18,432 bases of DNA from assembly GCA_964230195.1 (NCBI GenBank), contig CAXRGH010000215.1, positions 1-18,432 of the forward strand, in the 5' to 3' direction. Below are positions 1 to 8,047 of this stretch, in pieces (the stretch's first letter is position 1; the number at the start of each line of letters is the position of its first letter). The stretch comes from CAXRGH01 sp964230195 (GTDB taxonomy: Bacteria > Pseudomonadota > Gammaproteobacteria > Enterobacterales > Alteromonadaceae). Made by a program: the position numbers and the translations under genes. The notes below the pieces were generated by a model. That model was given only the letters and a program-made list of their open reading frames with translations. It had not been told where the DNA came from and searched no databases.

Positions 1-189
1 AACGCTAAAGGGTTTGGTTTTATTGTACCTGAGAGTGGTGGTGAAGATATTTTCGCACATTACTCAACCATTAAAATGGACGGTTACCGCTCGTTAAAAG
101 CAGGTCAAGAAGTATCGTTCGAGATCAAAGAAGGACCGAAAGGGATTCACGCTGAAAACATTGCGTTTGCAGAGGAACCTGTTGCATAG
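1..189 (+). CDS. cspD: CspD-type cold-shock domain protein (3' part)
   Basis: The window opens inside a cold-shock domain gene; 62 residues and a TAG stop are visible. The RNP1-like motif KGFGFI and the RNP2-like motif DIFAHY are present, followed by STIKMDGYRSLKAGQ and the GPKG turn, which match the CspD subgroup closely. About ten N-terminal residues (the usual MxxGTVKWFN start) lie before the window. The family binds single-stranded nucleic acid in the cytoplasm; E. coli CspD is a stationary-phase inhibitor of DNA replication. It converges with icd across a strong terminator. In Vibrio and related genomes cspD sits between icd and clpS-clpA, so clpS/clpA would be expected just upstream, outside the window. 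Confidence 0.9.
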   Translation, partial: NAKGFGFIVPESGGEDIFAHYSTIKMDGYRSLKAGQEVSFEIKEGPKGIHAENIAFAEEPVA

Positions 190-232
190 CAACATTACGA
201 TTAAATGAACCTGATTCATTTATGACAAATTC

Positions 233-265
233 AAAAAAAAAGCAGGCTAGAGCCTGCTTTTTTTT
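233..265. terminator. Bidirectional intrinsic terminator between cspD and icd
   Basis: A perfect inverted repeat (AGCAGGCT at 241-248, AGCCTGCT at 251-258) is flanked by an A-run at 233-241 and a T-run at 258-265. The hairpin therefore carries a U-tract when read from either side. It lies 44 bases after the cspD stop and 20 bases after the icd stop, so it can end both convergent transcripts. Confidence 0.93.
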
Positions 266-284
266 GCGTCGAAATTATGACTGC

Positions 285-2510
285 TTATGACAATAACGCT
301 AGTGCTGAGTTAAATGTTTTACTAGGACGCATATGTTGAGCAGCCAATTCATCCGTTGGCATGTAATAACCACCAACATCAATACTCGTTCCTTGTACAC
401 CATTCAACTCATTGACAATTGTCGACTCGCTTGCGGTCAACACCTCTGCAAGCTTTGCGAACGCTGCTTGTAACTCGGCATCATCTTCTTGCGCGGCGAG
501 CGCTTGCGCCCAATACAATGCTAAGAAGAAGTGGCTACCGCGATTATCAAGCTCATTGACTTTGCGAGACGGAGACTTGTTTTCATCAAGGAATTTGCCT
601 GTCGCAGCATCTAAAGTATCCGCTAATACTTTTGCTTTACTATTTGATGCTACTTGTGACAAATGTTCAAGTGATGCTGCTAACGCCAAGAACTCGCCTA
701 AAGAATCCCAACGCAAGTGGCCTTCTTGCTCAAATTGTTGAACGTGTTTAGGTGCTGAGCCACCAGCACCAGTTTCAAATAGACCACCACCGTTCATTAG
801 AGGAACAATTGACAACATCTTGGCACTGGTACCGAGCTCTAAGATTGGGAACAAATCAGTCAAATAATCACGTAACACGTTACCAGTAACAGAAATCGTA
901 TCATTGCCTTCCAACATACGTGCAAGAGTAACCTCTGTTGCAGCAACAGGTGCAAGGATTTGAATATCCAGACCGTCTGTATCGTGTTGCGGTAGGTATT
1001 TTTCCACTTTCTTGATTAACTGAGCATCGTGAGCACGCTCACTGTTTAACCAAAAGATAGCTGGGGTAGCTGACAAACGCGAACGAGACACTGCAAGTTT
1101 GACCCAGTCTTGGATAGGCGCGTCTTTTACTTGACACATTCTCCAAATATCACCTGCGTCAACGGCATGCGTAAACACGATATCACCTGCACTATTCACA
1201 ACACGAACTTCACCCTTTTCAGCGATCTGGAATGTCTTATCGTGTGAGCCATATTCTTCAGCTTTCTTTGCCATCAAACCGACATTTGGCACCGTACCCA
1301 TGGTACGAGGATCAAATGCGCCGTTTTTCTTACAGAAATCAATGGTCGCTTGATATACACCCGCGTACGAACGGTCAGGAATTAGTGCTTTAGTGTCTTT
1401 TAATTGTCCATCTACACCCCACATTTTCCCTGACGAACGGATAGCTGCGGGCATTGAGGCGTCAATGATAATATCACTCGGTACATGCAGGTTGGTAATG
1501 CCTTTGTCAGAGTTGACCATCGCGAGTTCAGGACGAACGTCATAAACCGCTTGAATATCAGCTTCAATTTCCTGTTGCTGAGCTTCTGGAAGCTGTTTGA
1601 TTTTGCTGTACACATCGCCGATACCATTGTTCGCATCAACACCGATTTCAGAAAATACCGCCGCATGCTTTTCAAATACAGCGCTGTAAAACACTTCAAC
1701 CGCTTGACCAAAGATAATAGGGTCTGAAACTTTCATCATTGTCGCTTTCATGTGCAACGACAACAAAACGCCTTCATCTTTTGCCGCAGCAATTTCACGC
1801 TCAAGATATTCACGTAACGCAGCCTTACTCATAACCGAAGCGTCTACCACCTCACCAGCCAAGACTGGCACAGAAGATTTCAACACATTAACTGAACCAT
1901 CAACAGCTACGTGTTCAATGCGCAGTTCATCTTCTGCCTCTAGCGTTGTTGATAGTTCAGATGCAAAGAAATCTCCGTTTTCCATGCTGGCAACATGACT
2001 CTGTGAATCTTTAGCCCAAGCACCCATTGAGTGCGGGTTTTTCTGCGCATACGCTTTGACAGACGCCGGAGCACGGCGATCGGAATTACCTTCACGAAGC
2101 ACTGGGTTTACCGCACTGCCCTTAACCTTGTCATATTTTGCTTTGATAAGCTTCTCTTCTTCATTTGACGGCTCTTCAGGATAATTGGGTAATGCATAAC
2201 CCGCGGCTTGCAGTTCTGCGATAGCCGCTTGAATCTGAGGAATAGATGCACTGATATTCGGTAACTTAATGATGTTTGCTTCAGGTTGTTTGGCAAGCTC
2301 ACCTAACTCAGCCAACGCATCGTCAATACGCTGCTCTTCTGTCAGATATTCGGCAAAATTAGCGATAATACGACCCGCTAGAGAAATATCACGTGTCTCT
2401 ACGTCAATGTTGGCTGTTTTAGCAAATGCTTGAACAATGGGTAATAATGAATAAGTGGCGAGAGCTGGTGCTTCGTCAGTTTTGGTGTAAATAATCTTAC
2501 TACTTGTCAT
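285..2510 (-). CDS. icd: Monomeric NADP-dependent isocitrate dehydrogenase
   Basis: This 741-residue protein is the monomeric class of isocitrate dehydrogenase, which oxidatively decarboxylates isocitrate to 2-oxoglutarate with NADP+ and Mg2+/Mn2+ in the TCA cycle. It is not homologous over its length to the ~416-residue dimeric enzyme of E. coli. The ligand residues I recall for the Azotobacter enzyme fall at identical numbers: N85, S132, R139, K255, Y420 and R547 for isocitrate; D350, D548 and D552 for metal; H589, R600 and R649 for NADP. The motifs GNSDRRAP (141-148) and IIIDASMP (347-354) are intact. The ATG at 2510 follows an AGGA eight bases upstream. It converges with cspD and diverges from rluE. 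The length is full and there is no sign of damage. Confidence 0.97.
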   Translation of the reverse strand: MTSSKIIYTKTDEAPALATYSLLPIVQAFAKTANIDVETRDISLAGRIIANFAEYLTEEQRIDDALAELGELAKQPEANIIKLPNISASIPQIQAAIAELQAAGYALPNYPEEPSNEEEKLIKAKYDKVKGSAVNPVLREGNSDRRAPASVKAYAQKNPHSMGAWAKDSQSHVASMENGDFFASELSTTLEAEDELRIEHVAVDGSVNVLKSSVPVLAGEVVDASVMSKAALREYLEREIAAAKDEGVLLSLHMKATMMKVSDPIIFGQAVEVFYSAVFEKHAAVFSEIGVDANNGIGDVYSKIKQLPEAQQQEIEADIQAVYDVRPELAMVNSDKGITNLHVPSDIIIDASMPAAIRSSGKMWGVDGQLKDTKALIPDRSYAGVYQATIDFCKKNGAFDPRTMGTVPNVGLMAKKAEEYGSHDKTFQIAEKGEVRVVNSAGDIVFTHAVDAGDIWRMCQVKDAPIQDWVKLAVSRSRLSATPAIFWLNSERAHDAQLIKKVEKYLPQHDTDGLDIQILAPVAATEVTLARMLEGNDTISVTGNVLRDYLTDLFPILELGTSAKMLSIVPLMNGGGLFETGAGGSAPKHVQQFEQEGHLRWDSLGEFLALAASLEHLSQVASNSKAKVLADTLDAATGKFLDENKSPSRKVNELDNRGSHFFLALYWAQALAAQEDDAELQAAFAKLAEVLTASESTIVNELNGVQGTSIDVGGYYMPTDELAAQHMRPSKTFNSALALLS

Positions 2511-2557
2511 GGGTCATCCTTAGCGTTTCACATTCATGTAAGTTGAAAGTGCTTAAA

Positions 2558-2575
2558 TCAGGCTCTAGCGCCTGA
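2558..2575. repeat. Short inverted repeat in the icd leader
   Basis: TCAGGC (2558-2563) and GCCTGA (2570-2575) form a perfect 6-bp inverted repeat around a 6-base loop. It lies about 48 bases before the icd start, downstream of the proposed icd promoter, so it would be in the icd mRNA leader. It has no T-run and is not a terminator. It could be a small hairpin or an operator half-site pair; the function is unknown. Confidence 0.4.
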
Positions 2576-2606
2576 ACTCTAATCGTTATTTTTAAAATCG
2601 GCGACA

Positions 2607-2634
2607 ATCTTAAACCATATACAAAGAGTTTCAA
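2607..2634 (-). promoter_or_regulatory. Possible icd promoter
   Basis: Read on the minus strand, a -35-like TTGAAA (2629-2634) is followed after 16 bases by a -10-like TAAGAT (2607-2612). This would give a leader of roughly 90 bases before icd. The match is moderate and found by eye only. It overlaps the proposed rluE promoter on the other strand. Confidence 0.3.
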
Positions 2635-2646
2635 ACTGAGTATTAT
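2618..2646 (+). promoter_or_regulatory. Possible rluE promoter
   Basis: A -35-like TATACA (2618-2623) and a -10-like TATTAT (2641-2646) are separated by 17 bases, with the first rluE ATG about 30 bases further on. The -35 matches consensus at four of six positions. It overlaps the proposed divergent icd promoter, so the two might compete. Confidence 0.3.
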
Positions 2647-2675
2647 GAAAAATACGTCTTAAATAGCACCGAACG

Positions 2676-3260
2676 ATGCGTACGTTCCGCGGAATCATGA
2701 AAAAAACCAACGAAAAACGTTTACTTGTTTTATTTAACAAGCCCTTTCAAGTCCTTTCCCAATTCACCGACGCAGACGGACGAGAGACGCTAAAAGACTA
2801 TATCTCTGTGCCTGAAGTGTATGCCGCAGGACGGCTCGACCGCGATAGTGAGGGTCTGTTGGTACTAACGAATGATGGGAAAACACAGCATAAATTAGCG
2901 AACCCCAAAGCCAAGACAAGCAAAACCTATTGGGTACAAGTTGAAGGCGAACCCGACGATGCTGCCCTCGCTCAGTTAAGAAATGGTGTAACGTTGAAAG
3001 ATGGCCCCACACGCCCTGCGAAAGTCAAGCGCATACCTCCACCTGAAGTATGGGACAGACATCCGCCCGTAAGATTTCGTCAATCTATTCCAACGTCATG
3101 GCTCTCTATTACCATCAGTGAAGGAAGGAATCGCCAAGTCAGGCGAATGACTGCACATGTTGGTTACCCTACCTTGAGACTCATCCGTTATCGGGTTGGT
3201 AACTGGACAATTGACGGGATTGCACCAGGCGAAAGCCAAATCGTCGATTTAGACGCCTAG
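2676..3260 (+). CDS. rluE: 23S rRNA pseudouridine synthase E
   Basis: This is a 194-residue RsuA/RluB/E/F-type pseudouridine synthase. The catalytic motif GRLDRDSEGLL places the nucleophilic aspartate at D55, and the family's C-terminal EGRNRQVRRM motif is clear. There is no N-terminal S4 domain, as expected for RluE, which converts U2457 of 23S rRNA in E. coli. Gene order (beside icd, before mnmA) supports RluE over RluB or RluF. The start is uncertain: the ATG at 2676 and a second at 2697 (leaving MKKTNEKRLL) are both poorly served by ribosome-binding sites, and a perfect palindrome TTCCGCGGAA (2685-2694) lies between them. The NUDIX gene nudJ, which lies between rluE and mnmA in E. coli, is absent. 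Confidence 0.92.
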   Translation: MRTFRGIMKKTNEKRLLVLFNKPFQVLSQFTDADGRETLKDYISVPEVYAAGRLDRDSEGLLVLTNDGKTQHKLANPKAKTSKTYWVQVEGEPDDAALAQLRNGVTLKDGPTRPAKVKRIPPPEVWDRHPPVRFRQSIPTSWLSITISEGRNRQVRRMTAHVGYPTLRLIRYRVGNWTIDGIAPGESQIVDLDA

Positions 3261-3336
3261 CACATTAAATCCTTTTATCATTCGAGGCCATATAACTTAG
3301 GTGAATAAATATCTGAGCGCTTGATGTTTTAGTGAT

Positions 3337-3342
3337 TATAAT
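3337..3342 (+). promoter_or_regulatory. Possible -10 element for the mnmA operon
   Basis: A perfect TATAAT lies about 43 bases before the mnmA ATG, in the 125-base gap after rluE. The best -35 with usual spacing (CTGAGC, 3313-3318) is poor. There is a TG two bases before the hexamer rather than the one-base spacing of an extended -10. The site is plausible because no terminator hairpin or other promoter is apparent in this gap. Confidence 0.35.
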
Positions 3343-3385
3343 TTGGTAAACTGCGCGCGGAAAAATTTAGGTATCTGTAAAACAT

Positions 3386-4483
3386 ATGGCAAATTGCGAC
3401 AAAAAAGTTATTGTCGGCATGTCTGGAGGAGTTGATTCTTCTGTGTCTGCCTACTTACTACTTCAACAAGGTTATCAAGTTGAAGGGCTTTTCATGAAAA
3501 ATTGGGAAGAAGATGACAACGATGAATATTGCGCAGCCGCAGAGGATCTTAAGGACGCGCAAGCCGTTGCGGATAAACTTGGTATTGAACTCCACACCAT
3601 CAATTTTGCAGCCGAATATTGGGATAACGTGTTTGAATACTTCCTAGAAGAATATCGGAAAGGAAGAACCCCAAACCCCGATATCATGTGTAATAAAGAA
3701 ATCAAATTTAAAGCATTTCTTGAATTCGCATGTGAAGATCTTGGCGCGGATTATATAGCAACAGGACATTACGTTCAGCGTCGTATAGTAGACGGCGAAT
3801 GGCAAATGATTCGAGGGTTAGACGGCAACAAAGATCAGAGCTATTTTCTGTACACCCTCAGTCACAAGCATGTAGCACAAACTCTATTTCCGGTTGGTGA
3901 TCTTGAAAAACCTAAAGTCCGAGAAATTGCCGAGGCGCAAGACTTAATCACACACGACAAAAAAGACAGTACAGGTATTTGTTTCATTGGTGAACGAAAA
4001 TTTAAAGATTTCTTGGCGCAATACTTACCTGCGCAACCAGGCGTGATTGAAACCACCGAGGGTGAAGTAATTGGTCAACATGATGGTCTAATGTACCACA
4101 CACTAGGGCAACGAAAAGGCCTACACATTGGCGGTACCCGTGACCACGGTGATGAACCTTGGTACGCCGTTGACAAAGACATGGAAAGAAACGTTTTAGT
4201 TGTTGGACAGGGTGCTGACCACCCTCGCCTTATGTCAAATGGGCTCGTTGCAAATCAACTGCATTGGGTCGATCGAATAGGGCCTGAAGGCGCCCTTCGT
4301 TGCACCGTTAAAACCCGCTATCGTCAGCAAGACATTGACTGTGTCATCACTCCGCAGAAAGATGGCGAACTTTCAGTGATGTTTGATAGCCCGCAAAAAG
4401 CGGTTACTCCCGGACAATCAGCTGTATTTTATCAAGATGATGTGTGTCTTGGTGGAGGTATCATTGAACGCTATATCCGCTAA
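3386..4483 (+). CDS. mnmA: tRNA-specific 2-thiouridylase MnmA
   Basis: This 365-residue enzyme thiolates C2 of the wobble uridine U34 in tRNA-Lys, tRNA-Glu and tRNA-Gln, using ATP and sulfur relayed by the IscS/Tus system. The PP-loop GMSGGVDSS is at residues 11-19. The catalytic cysteine is C102 in NPDIMCN, and the persulfide-forming cysteine is C199 in TGICFIG, both at the same numbers as in E. coli. YIATGHY (123-129) and LGQRKGLHIGG are also diagnostic. Length is normal. The ATG at 3386 has only a weak upstream AGG. The 3' end overlaps the probable start of hflD by 20 bases, which suggests co-transcription and translational coupling. Confidence 0.97.
   Translation: MANCDKKVIVGMSGGVDSSVSAYLLLQQGYQVEGLFMKNWEEDDNDEYCAAAEDLKDAQAVADKLGIELHTINFAAEYWDNVFEYFLEEYRKGRTPNPDIMCNKEIKFKAFLEFACEDLGADYIATGHYVQRRIVDGEWQMIRGLDGNKDQSYFLYTLSHKHVAQTLFPVGDLEKPKVREIAEAQDLITHDKKDSTGICFIGERKFKDFLAQYLPAQPGVIETTEGEVIGQHDGLMYHTLGQRKGLHIGGTRDHGDEPWYAVDKDMERNVLVVGQGADHPRLMSNGLVANQLHWVDRIGPEGALRCTVKTRYRQQDIDCVITPQKDGELSVMFDSPQKAVTPGQSAVFYQDDVCLGGGIIERYIR
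4454..4466 (+). promoter_or_regulatory. Ribosome-binding site deciding the hflD TTG start
   Basis: GGAGGT (4454-4459) lies four bases before a TTG at 4464-4466. It is embedded in the mnmA codons for the GGGII stretch near the MnmA C-terminus. It is the best Shine-Dalgarno match near the hflD 5' end; candidates at 4383, 4488 and 4500 lack one. Confidence 0.6.
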
Positions 4484-5099
4484 TGACTTGCACTCGCGGG
4501 TGATTGCGCTCGCGGCAGCTTGTCAATCCTTGGCTATGCTGAGAGACTTTGCGCGAAAAGGAAGTACAGAAGATCAGCAGTTCACCATATTACTGGAGAG
4601 CATTGTCAACACCGACCCGCAACACATCAATGCGTTGTATGGTGATTTGTCGGGATTAAAGCGCGGATTCCAAATCATTGTCGATCAGTTAAGTAACAAA
4701 CCTCACACTAAAGACAATGATTTAACCCGTTATCTTGCAGGCATTATGGCGCTGGAACGCCGTTTATCTAAATCTCCTGAAGGCTTTAACATACTGGCAA
4801 ACCGCATCAGTGAAATTAAACGACAACAACAGCACTTTGCCCTAACCGACCCACAGATGCTATCGAATTTAGCGTCGATTTACACCGATGTTATTAGTCC
4901 GTTGGGGGCAAAAATTCAGGTTGTAGGTATGCCTCAACAAATTCAAAAACGTCTGATACAAGACAAGATCCGCACACTGTTGCTCGCAACAATGCGTTCG
5001 GTCGTATTATGGCGCCAACTCGGCGGTCGAAGACGTCATCTCATATTTCAGCGAAAAAAGATTTTACATAGTACACAACATTATTTAGCCACCATTTAA
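4464..5099 (+). CDS. hflD: High-frequency lysogenization protein HflD homolog
   Basis: The open frame extends upstream to an ATG at 4383 inside mnmA, but that would add about 27 residues unlike the family. I prefer the TTG at 4464: a strong Shine-Dalgarno GGAGGT (4454-4459) precedes it at good spacing, giving a 211-residue protein against 213 in E. coli. The N-terminal pattern VIALAAACQSLAMLRDFARKG aligns with the E. coli ITLALAGICQSARLV region. HflD is a mainly helical protein found peripherally at the inner membrane; in E. coli it affects phage lambda CII, and its normal housekeeping role is not clear to me. It sits between mnmA and purB, as in E. coli. The start at 4464 is inference, the identity is well supported. 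Confidence 0.88.
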   Translation: MNAISANDLHSRVIALAAACQSLAMLRDFARKGSTEDQQFTILLESIVNTDPQHINALYGDLSGLKRGFQIIVDQLSNKPHTKDNDLTRYLAGIMALERRLSKSPEGFNILANRISEIKRQQQHFALTDPQMLSNLASIYTDVISPLGAKIQVVGMPQQIQKRLIQDKIRTLLLATMRSVVLWRQLGGRRRHLIFQRKKILHSTQHYLATI

Positions 5100-5116
5100 C
5101 GAATAGGAGTTACTTT

Positions 5117-6493
5117 ATGGAATTATCAGCTTTAACGGCGGTTTCACCGGTTGACGGACGCTACGGCAGCAAGACTCTTGAGTTGCGTTCAATCTTCAGT
5201 GAATTTGGGTTAACCAAATATCGGGTGACTGTTGAAGTTCGTTGGCTTCAGCAGCTTTCAGCTTGCTCAGATATTCCAGAGGTACCTGCCTTCAGTGAAA
5301 GTGCAAATGCACTGCTGAACCAAATCGTCACCGACTTTAATGAAACTGACGCTGCACGCGTTAAAGCGATTGAAGCTACCACCAATCATGACGTAAAAGC
5401 CGTTGAGTATTTTTTGAAGGAGAAAGTAGCCGATAATCAAGAGTTAGCCGCTGTCAGTGAATTTATTCACTTTGCTTGTACCTCTGAAGATATTAACAAT
5501 CTTTCCCACGGACTTATGCTGAAAGAAGCAGTAGAAAATGTGATCTTGCCCTATACCGACCAATTAATCGGTGAGTTGAAGCGTATGGCGGGTGAATACA
5601 AGCAAGTGGCAATGATGGCACGAACTCACGGGCAACCTGCTTCCCCCACTACCATGGGAAAAGAAATGGCGAATGTGATGATGAGAATGCAGCAACAACG
5701 CCAACATATCGCTAATGTTCAGCTATTGGGTAAAATAAACGGTGCCGTTGGTAATTACAATGCCCACCTTTCAGCCTATCCTGATGTTGACTGGCACAGC
5801 TTTTCTGAAACCTTTGTCACCAGCCTTGGCTTAACTTGGAATGCTTACACAACGCAAATTGAACCGCACGACTACATCGCAGAATTGTTTGACGCGGTAG
5901 CGCGATTCAATACAATCCTGATTGATTTTGACAGAGATGTTTGGGGATATATTGCCCTTGGTCACTTTAAGCAAAAAACCGTTGCGGGCGAAATTGGTTC
6001 TTCAACCATGCCTCATAAAGTCAATCCAATTGATTTTGAAAACTCTGAAGGAAACCTGGGCTTAGCAAACGCAATTTTCGGTCATCTGGCAACTAAACTA
6101 CCAGTTTCACGCTGGCAACGTGACTTGACTGATTCTACCGTGCTTCGTAACTTAGGTGTTGGTGTGGGTTATGCCATTATTGCTTACCAAGCCAGTCTAA
6201 AGGGTATCAGTAAACTTGAAGTTAATGAGCAAAGCTTGTTAAACGAGCTGGATCAAAACTGGGAGTTATTAGCGGAGCCAATCCAAACGGTTATGCGCCG
6301 ATATGGCATTGAAAAGCCATACGAAAAGTTAAAAGAATTAACCCGTGGTAAGAAAGTGAATCAAGCCATTATTGCGGACTTTGTTGATAACTTAGCCTTA
6401 CCTGAAAACGCAAAAAATGAACTAAAAGCACTCACACCGGCCAGTTACATTGGACGTGCGGTTGCTTTTGTTGATGACCTGCTAAACGCCTAA
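5117..6493 (+). CDS. purB: Adenylosuccinate lyase
   Basis: This 458-residue protein belongs to the fumarase/aspartase superfamily and catalyses two purine biosynthesis steps: SAICAR to AICAR plus fumarate, and adenylosuccinate to AMP plus fumarate. The general acid/base H171 lies in MARTHGQPASPTTMGKE. The signature GSSTMPHKVNP (294-304) carries the catalytic serine at S295, both numbered as in E. coli PurB (456 residues). HFACTSEDINNLSHG (118-132) is also diagnostic of the E. coli-type PurB. A clean AGGAG (5105-5109) lies seven bases before the ATG. It follows hflD by 17 bases and precedes roxA by 15, so it is probably the middle of an operon. Confidence 0.97.
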   Translation: MELSALTAVSPVDGRYGSKTLELRSIFSEFGLTKYRVTVEVRWLQQLSACSDIPEVPAFSESANALLNQIVTDFNETDAARVKAIEATTNHDVKAVEYFLKEKVADNQELAAVSEFIHFACTSEDINNLSHGLMLKEAVENVILPYTDQLIGELKRMAGEYKQVAMMARTHGQPASPTTMGKEMANVMMRMQQQRQHIANVQLLGKINGAVGNYNAHLSAYPDVDWHSFSETFVTSLGLTWNAYTTQIEPHDYIAELFDAVARFNTILIDFDRDVWGYIALGHFKQKTVAGEIGSSTMPHKVNPIDFENSEGNLGLANAIFGHLATKLPVSRWQRDLTDSTVLRNLGVGVGYAIIAYQASLKGISKLEVNEQSLLNELDQNWELLAEPIQTVMRRYGIEKPYEKLKELTRGKKVNQAIIADFVDNLALPENAKNELKALTPASYIGRAVAFVDDLLNA

Positions 6494-6508
6494 TCATAAG
6501 CGAAATCA

Positions 6509-7672
6509 GTGTATACATTACACGCGTTCGACTGGGAGCTTTTTTTGTCAGACTATTGGCAGAAAAAGCCCCTGTTGATTAAAAGCGCATTCCCTTCTTT
6601 TCATGATCCCATTGATGAACACGAACTCGCAGGGCTTGCCCAAGAACCGTGTATCGATGCTCGGATCGTGCGTTCTAATCATGGTAAGAACTGGAGCGTT
6701 GATCACGGACCCTTTGAGGACTTTTCGAAACATTGCACAGACGATTGGAGCTTATTAGTTCAAAACGTTGATCGATACCAACTCAATGCTGCAAAATTGA
6801 TGGACGCATTTGATCATATCCCCCGATGGCGCATGGATGATCTGATGGTCAGCTTTTCGGTGCCAAACGGGAGCGTTGGCTGTCATCTTGACCGTTATGA
6901 CGTTTTCATTTGTCAGGGAAAAGGCCAGCGACACTGGCGAATATATCCTTTGGATTCAACCTTACCGGTGATCCAACCTTGTGGGTTAAGCCAGGCCAAG
7001 CCGACTCAAAGCCCGCTAATTGACGTTGTGATGGAAGCTGGCGATGTGCTTTACATTCCCCCTGGGTATCCTCACCACGGCGTTGCACTTACAGCGTGTC
7101 TCAATTACTCGGTAGGGTTTCGAGCGCCAGCAAAGAGTCATCTACTTGACGCTGTTGCAGAGCAATTTGAAACAGAAGGCAGCAAAACCGACACACTCTA
7201 TTCCGACATCCCCCTGAATAGTTTCGATTCAGGGTATGAACTCTCTGATAACACTGTAATGGCTTTGCAATCATTCATTACTTCGAGCTTGCACACGTTA
7301 TCTTTTGAGCACGCTATGCTCAGATACCTCAGCAAAAAGCATATTGATGAAGAACTGCTTCACACGATCATCCAGGAGAACGCAGAATTCTCATTAGAAC
7401 AGGATGGTATGCTAGGTACTGTGCTTGTTAGAACAGGTGGCATTACTCCACTCTACCGCTTATTAAGTGACTGCCGACATTGCTGGTATGTACAAGGTGA
7501 AGAGATATATTGTGAGTTGTTCAACTGTCAGGAAGTAAAAAGGTTCCTTTCGTCAACGAAGTACACGATCGATTCTTCTATATCAAGTTGGCCAGGACAA
7601 TTAAAAGCGATTGTTTCGATAAGCCTAAACAATGGCTGGTGGCAATTGGCCGTTGATGACGAGAGCGAGTAA
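6509..7672 (+). CDS. roxA: Ribosomal protein L16 arginine hydroxylase, JmjC type
   Basis: This 387-residue protein matches the YcfD/RoxA family: Fe(II)- and 2-oxoglutarate-dependent oxygenases with a JmjC cupin core that in E. coli hydroxylate Arg81 of ribosomal protein L16. The iron triad is visible as H126 and D128 in CHLDRYDVF and H189 in IPPGYPHHG. SVGFRAP (201-207) closes the core. The remaining ~180 residues are the divergent dimerisation and winged-helix part. The GTG at 6509 is the first possible start after an in-frame stop at 6497; its ribosome-binding site is weak, so coupling to purB 15 bases upstream is likely. E. coli has phoPQ between purB and this gene; here they are directly adjacent. 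Confidence 0.92.
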   Translation: MYTLHAFDWELFLSDYWQKKPLLIKSAFPSFHDPIDEHELAGLAQEPCIDARIVRSNHGKNWSVDHGPFEDFSKHCTDDWSLLVQNVDRYQLNAAKLMDAFDHIPRWRMDDLMVSFSVPNGSVGCHLDRYDVFICQGKGQRHWRIYPLDSTLPVIQPCGLSQAKPTQSPLIDVVMEAGDVLYIPPGYPHHGVALTACLNYSVGFRAPAKSHLLDAVAEQFETEGSKTDTLYSDIPLNSFDSGYELSDNTVMALQSFITSSLHTLSFEHAMLRYLSKKHIDEELLHTIIQENAEFSLEQDGMLGTVLVRTGGITPLYRLLSDCRHCWYVQGEEIYCELFNCQEVKRFLSSTKYTIDSSISSWPGQLKAIVSISLNNGWWQLAVDDESE

Positions 7673-7789
7673 ATCCTGACACAGTCTCATTTGTTAGTTT
7701 AAAGATTTAATCACGTAATTTCTGAACCAAACTTCTTATCTGTACGTTAAACCGCATATCAATATAGGCCACAGAAGCGAGTTAAAAAC

Positions 7790-8038
7790 GTGCAAAACCA
7801 ACTTGATAGCAAGGAGCTGCTGTCGAAATACCAATTCATAGTGGATCATGGTCGCTGTAGAGATGGCGTATACTTTTACCAAGGTCTACACGCATGGCAT
7901 GACAGCGATGGTTATACGGTTTTTGTGGGTAATGGCGTTGTGACTATAACCTTACTATTCCACGGCAAGTATCATGCTGACTACCCCACTCAGTCAGATT
8001 TTAATGATTTTCTAGCACAACTCAAAAAACTAGCATGA
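7790..8038 (+). CDS. Small DUF3081-like protein
   Basis: This 82-residue protein starts at a GTG (MQNQLDSKELLSKYQF). It has no signal peptide or membrane segment. The middle, GVYFYQGLHAW followed by DGYTVFVGNG and LLFHGKYHADY, looks like the DUF3081 family of Gammaproteobacteria, recalled by pattern rather than searched. The composition suggests a compact mixed alpha/beta cytoplasmic protein with aromatic residues packed around the HAW and DGY motifs. Function is unknown. The ribosome-binding site is weak (a purine-rich stretch near 7772-7780). It is followed after nine bases by the DUF2805 gene, so the two are probably co-transcribed. Confidence 0.75.
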   Translation: MQNQLDSKELLSKYQFIVDHGRCRDGVYFYQGLHAWHDSDGYTVFVGNGVVTITLLFHGKYHADYPTQSDFNDFLAQLKKLA

Positions 8039-8047
8039 GAGACTCGT

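Noticed and set aside
412..1998. Several open frames of 80-109 codons on the plus strand inside icd
   Set aside because: They are antisense shadows of a strongly conserved gene; none has a start signal or a recognisable protein pattern.
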